A program made the translations under genes and the position numbers. This document shows, one piece after another, positions 1 through 6,386 of a DNA stretch of 12,716 nucleotides (position 1 is its first letter; every line of letters starts with the position of its first letter). The stretch is from Candidatus Kaiserbacteria bacterium RIFCSPHIGHO2_12_FULL_56_13 (GTDB lineage Bacteria; Patescibacteriota; Minisyncoccia; Phycocordibacterales; Phycocordibacteraceae): the NCBI GenBank assembly GCA_001781625.1, contig MFLS01000031.1, positions 2,040 to 14,755 on the forward strand, given 5' to 3'. Under the pieces are notes generated by a model that saw only the letters and a list, made by a program, of their open reading frames with translations, was not told the origin of the DNA and searched no databases.

Positions 1-13
1 AGCCGTGATGCCA

Positions 14-922
14 TTAATGGCGCACATAAGGTTCTAGGATAGCGCGCCAGATGAGGTTGAGGCCGAGGAGATAGAACTTCGGCCTCTGCGGAGCGGTGTA
101 GTGCCGGACGACGACTCGCTCGGTGATCGCGCCCTTGATGATATAGGTGTCCTCGGGGAGGAGCGCGGGACGTAAGATCCACGCCAGCCAGGGCTGATCG
201 CCGAAGCGTTTGCCTCGGTAGTCGCTCTTCTCGAGGAATTCGGTCGCGCGCGCGATATTGAACTGGTCCTCTCGATAAAAGGCGATGCCGCCATTTGGGC
301 GCGAGATGACGTCATCGGTTTCTCTCCCGTCACGAAAGGTCATCCGGACACATGTCGCGTTGCTCATCATGAGCGGCGTCGGGATGCCGCTTCGGAGCGT
401 CTCCACGATCTCCTGCGGCTCACGAAACCACAAGAGGTCAGAATCGATGAAGAGACGATACTTCTTTCCCGAGAGGAAATGCTGGTCAACGATACGTACC
501 TGAAATCGCGTATAGGTCTCGCGGAAACGCTTCAAGACCGGATACATGTCGAGAAGGCGGCCATGCTTCGCCATGAATTCCCTCGCATCTTCGATCCGCG
601 CGGAGGGGAAGAGGCGGCGGAGGACAGCGCGATGTCGGTCATCGAGCGTGCCATCTGAATGCAGGAAAAGCTCGCCGAGTTCTGGCATGACGCGATAAAA
701 GCTCGCGAGCGACCAGAGGCCCATGAGGAAGTCGCGCTTGCCGAAGAACATATGCATAGAAAAGTCGTCGCGCGTCTTCGGCTTTTCAAGCGGCTTTGTG
801 ATGCGCAGGATGCATGGTGCGATGAAAAAGCGCATCTTGAGATAGAGGAGGCCGCGCCGGTAGTAGAAAAAGGCGCGTAGGATATGCCGTAACTCTCCCC
901 GCGGGCTAAGCCAAGTTTTCAT
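14..922 (-). CDS. DxD-containing glycosyltransferase-like protein
   Basis: This encodes 302 aa and is probably a sugar transferase of GT-A-like fold, acting last in the surface-glycan cassette. Visible support is a DxD-type metal/nucleotide-sugar motif, FIDSDLLWF, with Asp160 and Asp162. There is also a GDQPWLAWIL segment near 241-250, resembling the acceptor-side DQ element of many GT-A enzymes, and a late His (VRHY, about 274) that could help bind the metal. The N-terminus (about 10-40) is basic and aromatic and may lie on the inner membrane face. The ATG at 922 lies inside the end of the preceding glycosyltransferase frame (17-nt overlap, stop at 906), so translation is probably coupled. 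No Shine-Dalgarno (SD) sequence is visible. I cannot name a CAZy family. Glycosyltransferase rests on motif and neighbours; the sugar and linkage are unknown. Confidence 0.6.
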   Translation of the reverse strand: MKTWLSPRGELRHILRAFFYYRRGLLYLKMRFFIAPCILRITKPLEKPKTRDDFSMHMFFGKRDFLMGLWSLASFYRVMPELGELFLHSDGTLDDRHRAVLRRLFPSARIEDAREFMAKHGRLLDMYPVLKRFRETYTRFQVRIVDQHFLSGKKYRLFIDSDLLWFREPQEIVETLRSGIPTPLMMSNATCVRMTFRDGRETDDVISRPNGGIAFYREDQFNIARATEFLEKSDYRGKRFGDQPWLAWILRPALLPEDTYIIKGAITERVVVRHYTAPQRPKFYLLGLNLIWRAILEPYVRH

Positions 923-1863
923 ATGAGGTGAGAATAGCAGGGACGAGATGCGTGAGGTCGTGGTTGCGCTCGACCCACCCGCGCGCCGCTTCGCGGCGCG
1001 CGGTGTCCGCCCACACGCGCTTCTCTACCGCTCCTCTGATCGCCTCCGCGAACGCTTTTGCCGTCGGCTCCGCGAAGGTAGCTCCCGGTGCTTTGGCGAG
1101 CTCTCGGTTTGTAGTGATGACCGGGACGCCAGTCGCGAGCGCCTCGAGAGGCGCTTTATCGAGCGAGCCCGTCGCTGAAGCGTGGAGAAAGAGATGGGTG
1201 GAGGCAAGAATCAGGGATCTCGGCATGGGGGATACTTTCAATCACCGTCAGTTTCTGCCCCGCCGTAGCTGCGGCTGTTTGGAGCAGACCGAGACGCTTC
1301 ACCCGAGAAGCGCGCCCAATCGTGATGAGCTTCGGCTCCCCCACGGGCGGCGGCGCGAGCGGAAACTGTGCGAGGTCTATGCCGTGTCCCATCACGCGCT
1401 TTTTTGCTGTAACAACGCGCATGCTTCCCTCTGAAGCCGTAAAAACGACATTCGAGAAGAACACGGCGATGCGGAGCCGGAGCGAGACCGTGCCGTGCGT
1501 GTACCAGAGCCCGACCGACTTATCCAGCAGGCGCCAGAGCCAACCGGCGAGAACGATGTATTCGGGGTTCATGTGCACGAGGACCGAATCATAGCGTGAA
1601 CGCTCGCTCCACATAAACCATCCGAACCGCGCCGCATAACGCAGTTGCCGGATAGTATGATATATCATACCGCCCTGTTGATGGTTCGTTTCTTTCCCCA
1701 GAGAATGTACGCGCACGTTCGCGGGGAGCGCGTGCCGCCCGAGCAATAAACAAATAACCTCAATATGCTCAAGACGCTTCGCGAGCTCCTCGACCCATCG
1801 ATGGAAAAACCCGAGGACAGGGTCGTCGAGGTCGATAGTTTGAGTAACGACAAGTAATTTCAT
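906..1863 (-). pseudogene. GT4 glycosyltransferase, frameshifted
   Basis: Two ORFs in different frames together make one GT4 glycosyltransferase of about 318 aa. The N-terminal part starts at the ATG at 1863 (MKLLVVTQ; it overlaps the upstream stop as ATGA). It contains YTHGTVSLRLR, GHGIDLAQF and ITIGRASRVKRLG, then reads IPHAEIPD and loses frame near 1207-1212. The C-terminal part continues as LASTHLFLHAS, then TGSLDKAPLEALATGVPVITTN, and ends at 906. Skipping one base, or restoring two, joins them as IPDL-ASTH, which lines up with IPHAEIPD-like sequence in the GT4 gene at 2750-3754. The rest is undamaged, so this is either a recent mutation or an assembly indel. The usual EX7E motif lacks its first Glu (Gly instead, in TGSLDKAPLE), a known variant form. 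A GC-rich hairpin lies at 979-1003. Confidence 0.85.
979..1003. repeat. Intragenic palindrome 1 (11-bp stem)
   Basis: CCGCGCGCCGC and GCGGCGCGCGG flank a 3-nt loop (TTC on the plus strand). On the coding (minus) strand the loop is GAA, giving a GCGAAGC core, a known unusually stable mini-hairpin. It lies in the C-terminal helix of the frameshifted glycosyltransferase (RREAARG). The arm shares CGCGCGCCG with palindromes 2 and 5. Confidence 0.9.
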
Positions 1864-2753
1864 ATGAGTGTTTCGCGCCAGCGCTTCGCCCATTCTTCCT
1901 TCCCTGGGAGAGAGAGCTTCAATTCTCCGCGCGTACCGTTTTTAAGTACTTCAATGACTGCACGCGCGAGTTCACTGCGAGGCACCACTATCGCCCCAGC
2001 TTCGCGCGCGACGCCAACGTCGAGAGAAACTACCGGCACGCCTGCCGCAAGCGCTTCGACAATACTCGCTCCCCAGCTTTCATGTCGAGAGGTAGAAAGT
2101 ACGACATCTGCTGTTGCCAAATATTGTTTGGGGTCTTGCCAGCCCGGGAACTTGATTGGTAATTCCCGTGCGTGAATACGAAGGACTGACTCTAGACTCC
2201 CGCTCCCAAGCATGATGAGTTTTGCATCAATATCGGCCTCACGTATCTCTTTCAACGCCGAGAGCGCAAAGAGGGGATCTTTTTCAGGCTCAAATCTCCC
2301 GAACCAAAGAATTGTTTTCTGCTCGTGCGGGAGCCGTATGAGAGTCTTGAAAGGGCTTAGGTCAACGTAAATCGGCAGTACATGAGTCGGGGCTTTGACG
2401 CCCATCGTTTGCACCTGCTTTTGTAGTTTTTCTGACACAACACGAACAGAGTCGGCGTGGCGCAGGACCATCTGCGCAAGGATATGGCGAAAGAATGGCG
2501 CAGCCGAGAGGTCAGTATGGACTTGGATATTAAGCCGCGCGCCGCCTCGGCGCGCGGCGTACCAGGCAAAGAGTCCGCGCCAGAAGGGGTCTTGCGCCGT
2601 CACGACATCAAAGTGTTCCTGCGGAACGGCGGGCCAAAGTGCACCGCGCCCAACATAAAGCACAACGAGCTTCTCGACCGCAGAGGCCTGAAGGTCATGC
2701 CGCGGATGCCCCTGTCCAAACCTCTTATCGCCCGTGACCATGAGGACTTTCAT
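1860..2753 (-). CDS. GT4 family glycosyltransferase (short N-lobe)
   Basis: This is a 297-aa retaining glycosyltransferase of the GT-B, GT4 type, expected to move a sugar from an NDP- or GDP-donor onto a surface glycan at the cytoplasmic face. The N-lobe is short (about 140 aa) and carries DPFWRGL and VQVHTDL (about 76-82), typical of GT4 proteins. The C-lobe begins at TILWFGRFEPEKDP (about 147-160). It has the EX7E signature in HESWGASIVEALA with Glu225 and Glu233, then the GVPVVS strand. The start at 2753 makes a 4-nt ATGA overlap with the upstream GT4 stop. Its own stop overlaps the next ATG at 1863 in the same way. No SD is visible, which suits reinitiation. A perfect 11-bp hairpin at 2534-2558 lies under the AARRGGAR stretch. 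Donor and acceptor are unknown. Confidence 0.87.
   Translation of the reverse strand: MKVLMVTGDKRFGQGHPRHDLQASAVEKLVVLYVGRGALWPAVPQEHFDVVTAQDPFWRGLFAWYAARRGGARLNIQVHTDLSAAPFFRHILAQMVLRHADSVRVVSEKLQKQVQTMGVKAPTHVLPIYVDLSPFKTLIRLPHEQKTILWFGRFEPEKDPLFALSALKEIREADIDAKLIMLGSGSLESVLRIHARELPIKFPGWQDPKQYLATADVVLSTSRHESWGASIVEALAAGVPVVSLDVGVAREAGAIVVPRSELARAVIEVLKNGTRGELKLSLPGKEEWAKRWRETLI
2534..2558. repeat. Intragenic palindrome 2 (11-bp stem)
   Basis: GCCGCGCGCCG and CGGCGCGCGGC flank CCT (AGG on the coding strand). The stem is perfect. It lies inside the GT4 gene at 1860-2753, encoding AARRGGAR ahead of the VHTD strand, and shares the arm core CGCGCGCCG with palindromes 1 and 5. Confidence 0.9.
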
Positions 2754-3754
2754 ACGCTTTGGAGAAGCCCCGCGGTCTTCGCGAGCATGTGCTCGGCAGT
2801 GAAACCGGCGAGGCGCGCTTTCGCGGCGGCCGCGCGTTCTCGCGCGGCCGCCGGGTCATCGGCAACGCGCGAGAGCGCGCGGTAGAGGGCCTCATCATCG
2901 CTAGGAGGCACGAGAAATCCGCTCACGCCGTCTTCAATAAGCTCGGCATTGCCGCCGACTCGCGTCGCGACTACGGGGGTCCCGAGCGCCATCGCTTCAA
3001 GAAGAGCGTGGGAGAGCCCTTCATAATGGGAATTGAGGACGAAGACATTGGCAGCTTTCACAAGTCCTAGCGATTCTGCATGCGGGAGCCCGGTCGCAAT
3101 CTGTAGATGCCAACTCGACTCTCGCTCTACAACGCGCTCAAGAGCCCCAAAGCCCTTCCATGGCACAGGGCGCCCGCTCGAGACGACCAAGAAGCCCTTC
3201 GGCCGCTCTCGGGGAACCACGACCGTAGGGAGCTCAACGGCGTTATAAATGACCTCTATTTTTTCGACAGGAATGCCCCACGCCATCACGATTTTTTTCA
3301 AATACTGCGAGGGCACGATGACCCGCGTCGCGGCCTCCGCGACGCGGGTCTGCACTTTTTGCAGATTGCGAACAAAAACCGACTTCTGTGGAGTTTTGAC
3401 GAACTCATCAAGATTTTGCTTGACGCCAAAACGCTGGCTCCCCTGCTCCCACGCGTAGTCGCCGACTATCTTCACGATAAACGGCTTCCCTGCCCTCTTT
3501 GCCGCCTTTATCGCAGGGAGTCCAACCGAGACGGGGTCGAGCGCAAGCACAGCGTCCGCATTCTTCGCGGCACGCAGAACGCGATAGTAGTAGGCGATGT
3601 GTCGCAGCAATTTTGGCAGGCGCCGGACATTAGAAAATTTCACCAGCTCGACTTCAATTCCTCGCTTCAGCAATCCCTCAAAAAGCGCCTTTGCATATGT
3701 GGCTGGCCCGCCAATCTCGGGCGGGTAGAGGGGTGTCGCAAGCACGAGCTTCAT
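2750..3754 (-). CDS. GT4 family glycosyltransferase
   Basis: This is a 334-aa GT-B glycosyltransferase, probably in surface polysaccharide or glycoprotein-glycan synthesis. The N-terminal glycine loop is clear (PLYPPEIGGPATYAKAL, about 8-24), as is the lobe junction IVPSQYLKKIV with IEVIYNAVE. In the C-lobe, SSGRPVPWKGF (about 192-202) is followed by the EX7E motif HYEGLSHALLEAMA, with Glu245 and Glu253, and GTPVVATRVGGNAELI. The segment between the first C-lobe strand and EX7E is shorter than usual: WHLQIATGLPHAES leads straight to ANVFVLNS, without the common GxGP-helix part. The frameshifted neighbour shares this shortening. ATGA overlaps join it to genes on both sides. Two strong hairpins lie inside it, at 2824-2853 and 3320-3350. 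Substrates cannot be read from sequence. Confidence 0.9.
   Translation of the reverse strand: MKLVLATPLYPPEIGGPATYAKALFEGLLKRGIEVELVKFSNVRRLPKLLRHIAYYYRVLRAAKNADAVLALDPVSVGLPAIKAAKRAGKPFIVKIVGDYAWEQGSQRFGVKQNLDEFVKTPQKSVFVRNLQKVQTRVAEAATRVIVPSQYLKKIVMAWGIPVEKIEVIYNAVELPTVVVPRERPKGFLVVSSGRPVPWKGFGALERVVERESSWHLQIATGLPHAESLGLVKAANVFVLNSHYEGLSHALLEAMALGTPVVATRVGGNAELIEDGVSGFLVPPSDDEALYRALSRVADDPAAARERAAAAKARLAGFTAEHMLAKTAGLLQSV
2824..2853. repeat. Intragenic palindrome 3 (13-bp stem)
   Basis: CGGCGGCCGCGCG and CGCGCGGCCGCCG flank TTCT. It is a perfect 13-bp stem near the 3' end of the GT4 gene at 2750-3754, encoding the Ala/Arg-rich AAARERAAAAK helix. No T-tract follows on either strand, so it is not a terminator. 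Confidence 0.9.
3320..3350. repeat. Intragenic palindrome 4 (14-bp stem)
   Basis: GACCCGCGTCGCGG and CCGCGACGCGGGTC flank CCT. This perfect 14-bp stem is the longest unbroken one here. It encodes TRVAEAATRV in the same GT4 gene as palindrome 3. The loop (AGG on the coding strand) matches palindrome 2. Confidence 0.9.
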
Positions 3755-4869
3755 ACAAGATTATCCAACACCCTTTTCATGGCACGGGCAATGAGGACCC
3801 AGTTGTACTTCTCGCGAACCATTTTGGCGGCATTTTGAGTAATGCGCGCAACTTTGTCAGGGTTCGCAACGATATCTTTTACCGCCGCCGCGATTTGCCC
3901 AGGCGAGTCTTTGTCGACGGCCCAACCGGTCGGCTCTTTATCAAGGTTGCGCTTCTCGTCGAAGAGGAAGTCAGCAATTCCACCTTCTTGGGTTGCGATA
4001 ACAGGGAGCCCCGCCGCCATCGCCTCGACGAAGGAATTCCCCATCCCCTCCGAGCGCGAGGGGCGGACGAAAATATCGGCCGTCTTGTAAATATCAGAGA
4101 GTTTTGTGTGCTCGACATGGCCGTACCACTCCATCCGACCAGCAACCTTGAGATCTTCGGCGAGTCTCTTCAGCTCTGCTTCGCGCGGGCCCGAGCCGCA
4201 GATAAGAAGCGAGGCATCGGGTAGATGCGTGAGAGTGCGGATGATGACATCGATGCCATTTTTCTCGACGAGCCGAGAGGCGGTGACGAGACGCCCTCCT
4301 CCTCGATGCGGAGAGTAAGTGAAGCGCGCGAGGTCGACGCCATTTGGGATAACCTGCGGCGTACCGCGGTAGCTCATACGCTTCGCCCACGCGGCAAGAT
4401 ACATCGAAATAGCGGTGACAGCCGCCACGTGACGAAAACCATACGAAAGTAGCGGACGAAAGGGGAAAATAAACCAACGCCCGAACACGCGTTCAAACGA
4501 ATCGCCGTCTTGCAACGTAAGCAAATATGGACATCGTAAGTCCATAAATCGTAGGAGGACGATCGGGAAGAGCATATAGCTCATCATCGCCCACGAGGCA
4601 TCAAAGCGGTGTGCGCGATGGAGGGCGCGCGCCGCGGAGGCGGCGCGCGGCATGAAGAGGATTTTTGAAGCATAAGAACTGTTTCCTCTCCCTATGCGAT
4701 GCACGAAAATATTCCCAATCTTCTCTTCTGCCACGTCGGCGGCGTTGAAACGAAGCGTGAGCAGGTGAAACTCGATGTCGGGGATACGATCCGTAATCTC
4801 CTTGAGCGCCACTTCAGCGCCGCCGACCTGCGGATAGTATGCGAGTGAGAAAATTAATATTTTTTTCAT
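3751..4869 (-). CDS. GT4 family glycosyltransferase
   Basis: This is a 372-aa GT-B, GT4 enzyme of full family length. The N-lobe opens with ILIFSLAYYPQVGGAEVAL, the classic glycine-rich donor/acceptor loop. The lobe junction carries VIPNGVDLARF (about 173-183). The C-lobe shows TASRLVEKNGIDVII (about 196-210), CGSGPREAEL (about 224-233) and the EX7E motif SEGMGNSFVEAMA with Glu274 and Glu282, followed by GLPVIATQEGG. I chose the ATG at 4869 (MKKILIF) over an in-frame start 42 nt upstream, because it begins at the Rossmann strand and makes the ATGA overlap with the epimerase stop. An AAGGAG lies 14 nt before it, further than normal. A 10-bp hairpin lies at 4626-4649. It probably works on the same glycan as its neighbours. 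Confidence 0.92.
   Translation of the reverse strand: MKKILIFSLAYYPQVGGAEVALKEITDRIPDIEFHLLTLRFNAADVAEEKIGNIFVHRIGRGNSSYASKILFMPRAASAARALHRAHRFDASWAMMSYMLFPIVLLRFMDLRCPYLLTLQDGDSFERVFGRWFIFPFRPLLSYGFRHVAAVTAISMYLAAWAKRMSYRGTPQVIPNGVDLARFTYSPHRGGGRLVTASRLVEKNGIDVIIRTLTHLPDASLLICGSGPREAELKRLAEDLKVAGRMEWYGHVEHTKLSDIYKTADIFVRPSRSEGMGNSFVEAMAAGLPVIATQEGGIADFLFDEKRNLDKEPTGWAVDKDSPGQIAAAVKDIVANPDKVARITQNAAKMVREKYNWVLIARAMKRVLDNLV
4626..4649. repeat. Intragenic palindrome 5 (10-bp stem)
   Basis: CGCGCGCCGC and GCGGCGCGCG flank GGAG. It encodes RAASAAR in the GT4 gene at 3751-4869. The arm has the same CGCGCGCCG core as palindromes 1 and 2. Confidence 0.9.
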
Positions 4870-5717
4870 GCAGCGGCGATGTACTCCTTGAGGGTGTGCC
4901 GTGGTACCCAACCGAGCGCCTGTGCCTTGGTAGTGTCGAGCGCAGAATCCATGCGATTACCCTGGCGTTCTGGGAGCATCTGTATCGGGCCGCCAAACAT
5001 TTTCGCCACTTCAAGGACCGGATACGATTCTGCTGCCCCGAGACCAAACTCATCACCTTCTCCTCGCTCGCCAACGAGCACCAGCCCCTCAACGATATCG
5101 TCGACATGCGTAAAATTCCGCTTCTGTGTGCCCGGCGCGACAACCGTGAGAGGATCACCTGCCGCCCTTTGACGACGAAAGGTCTCAATGAGGGTCCCGT
5201 AGTCGCTCGCCGGTCGTTCTCGGGGGCCATACGCGTTATAAAAATATGTGATCGCATACGGGAGCCCGTACCAGCGACCGTAATTCTGTACCAATTCCGT
5301 ATTCGAGGCCTTGGTCCATGCATACGGAGTCTGTACACGACCGAGCCCGCCATCGCCGAACTTCGTCGAAGAACCTGCATAAACAAGTTTCGATTTCTTT
5401 TTGCGCCAAAATTCGACAACCCCAAAGGTGCCGTCCTTATTAAGATCCCAGACGAGCGCTGGCTCGCTAAGTGATATCTCGACGCGAGAGTATTCACCGA
5501 GATGGTATATGAGATCCGGCGTCTCGGGCACATGCTTCTCAATATCCTTCGTATGCCCGTCCCGATAATCGACGCCCGCGACGTGATTGTCGCGACTGCC
5601 GGTGAAGTAGTTGTCAAGTGAGATGACCTTGTGGCCGTCTTTCACCAAGCGCTCACAGAGGTGCGAGCCGATAAAGCCAGCGCCGCCTGTGACTACAATA
5701 AGCTTCTTATTGTACAT
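4866..5717 (-). CDS. NAD-dependent sugar-nucleotide epimerase/dehydratase (extended SDR)
   Basis: This encodes 283 aa of the extended short-chain dehydrogenase family that converts NDP-sugars, as GalE-type epimerases and dehydratases do. The Rossmann NAD(P) motif TGGAGFIGSH spans about 10-19. The active site is visible as GSST (115-118) and YAWTK with Tyr132 and Lys136. Family marks NAYGPRERP (161-169) and FTHVDDIVEGL (about 202-212) follow. At 283 aa it is somewhat shorter than typical GalE (about 330), mainly in the C-terminal substrate part. The product is therefore uncertain; 4-epimerase, 4,6-dehydratase and other SDR activities all remain possible. It starts 3 nt after the ComEA-like gene and overlaps the next glycosyltransferase by ATGA, so it likely supplies the sugar donor for that cassette. 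No clear SD is seen. Confidence 0.88.
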   Translation of the reverse strand: MYNKKLIVVTGGAGFIGSHLCERLVKDGHKVISLDNYFTGSRDNHVAGVDYRDGHTKDIEKHVPETPDLIYHLGEYSRVEISLSEPALVWDLNKDGTFGVVEFWRKKKSKLVYAGSSTKFGDGGLGRVQTPYAWTKASNTELVQNYGRWYGLPYAITYFYNAYGPRERPASDYGTLIETFRRQRAAGDPLTVVAPGTQKRNFTHVDDIVEGLVLVGERGEGDEFGLGAAESYPVLEVAKMFGGPIQMLPERQGNRMDSALDTTKAQALGWVPRHTLKEYIAAA

Positions 5718-5720
5718 AGG

Positions 5721-6383
5721 TTAGAAAAATAAAAGCAGCGCCGCAGAGAAAATGAGGATGCCCACGAAACCGAGCGTCCAGGGCGACAGAAAGATGGCCG
5801 TGAGCGGGAGTGGAGTAGCCGTCAATGAGGCCCCCGCGGCGGCGACGGTTGTCGCCTGCGCCGCGGGGGCCGCTACTGCTTCAATTTCATGGGCCGGTTG
5901 GCTTGACGGGCTGGTAACAGGTTCGAGCTTCTGCACTTCTTGATAACTGACCGGTACGGATAAAGGTTGCGTCAGCGGAAGTGCTTCTTCTATAACTTCG
6001 GGCTGGGGTTCGGACGTAGTCGTCAAGGGCACCGTAATCGGTGTGTCTGGTATCGCCTGTGGTGGAGCTGGCGAAGCGGCTGGCGGAGGCGGCGCGGGCG
6101 ACGGAGTAATTTCAACGACAGAGTCAGAAACCGTGATGAGTGGTCGGATATCCTCGAGTGTAACCGGCCCGATCCCTTTCACGTTGTCTATGTCATCTAT
6201 TGTCGCAAAAGGGCCGTTCGCTTGCCGATAGTCGATGATCGCCTGCGCCTTGACTGGGCCTATCCCGGGCAAGGTTTCGAGGAGTACCGTGTCTGCCGTA
6301 TTGATGTTAATGAGTTCTGCAGCTTGCAACAACGCGGGCGCACACACGATAAAAAGCAGTACCGCAAGTGCAGGAATGCGCAT
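5721..6383 (-). CDS. ComEA-like HhH DNA-binding protein with C-terminal membrane anchor
   Basis: This is a 220-aa exported protein. Residues 1-22 are a signal peptide ending ALLQAA. Residues 24-84 are a clear ComEA-type double helix-hairpin-helix: ININTAD, then LPGIGPVKAQAIIDYR, then IDDIDNVKGIGPVTLEDIRPLI. This fold binds the DNA backbone in transformation. A low-complexity Pro/Ala/Thr stalk follows (about 90-192), then one hydrophobic helix (about 194-220) that ends the protein without a basic tail. Canonical ComEA is the other way round, with an N-terminal anchor and C-terminal HhH. The gene lies 3 nt after the ATPase gene, so the two are probably co-transcribed. An AAGGGAG stands 11 nt before the ATG. 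A very stable hairpin at 5829-5871 underlies the Ala-rich end of the stalk. I use no gene symbol because of the altered architecture. Confidence 0.82.
   Translation of the reverse strand: MRIPALAVLLFIVCAPALLQAAELININTADTVLLETLPGIGPVKAQAIIDYRQANGPFATIDDIDNVKGIGPVTLEDIRPLITVSDSVVEITPSPAPPPPAASPAPPQAIPDTPITVPLTTTSEPQPEVIEEALPLTQPLSVPVSYQEVQKLEPVTSPSSQPAHEIEAVAAPAAQATTVAAAGASLTATPLPLTAIFLSPWTLGFVGILIFSAALLLFF
5829..5871. repeat. Intragenic palindrome 6 (13+5 bp stem)
   Basis: GGCCCCCGCGGCG pairs with CGCCGCGGGGGCC, and the inner GCGAC with GTCGC, around a GGTT loop. One arm has a 3-nt bulge. It lies in the ComEA-like gene, encoding Ala-rich stalk just before the membrane anchor. It is the most stable hairpin of the set by GC content and length. 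Confidence 0.9.
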
Positions 6384-6386
6384 GGG

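Noticed and set aside
906..1863. A deletion of about 35 codons in addition to the frameshift of the fourth glycosyltransferase
   Set aside because: The intact neighbour at 2750-3754 has the same short segment, so only a one-site indel is needed.
2824..2853. Hairpins as rho-independent terminators
   Set aside because: They lie inside genes, and no T-run follows on either strand.
3107..3838. A 243-codon plus-strand frame opposite two glycosyltransferases
   Set aside because: It crosses a gene junction antisense to conserved GT4 motifs and has no domain of its own.
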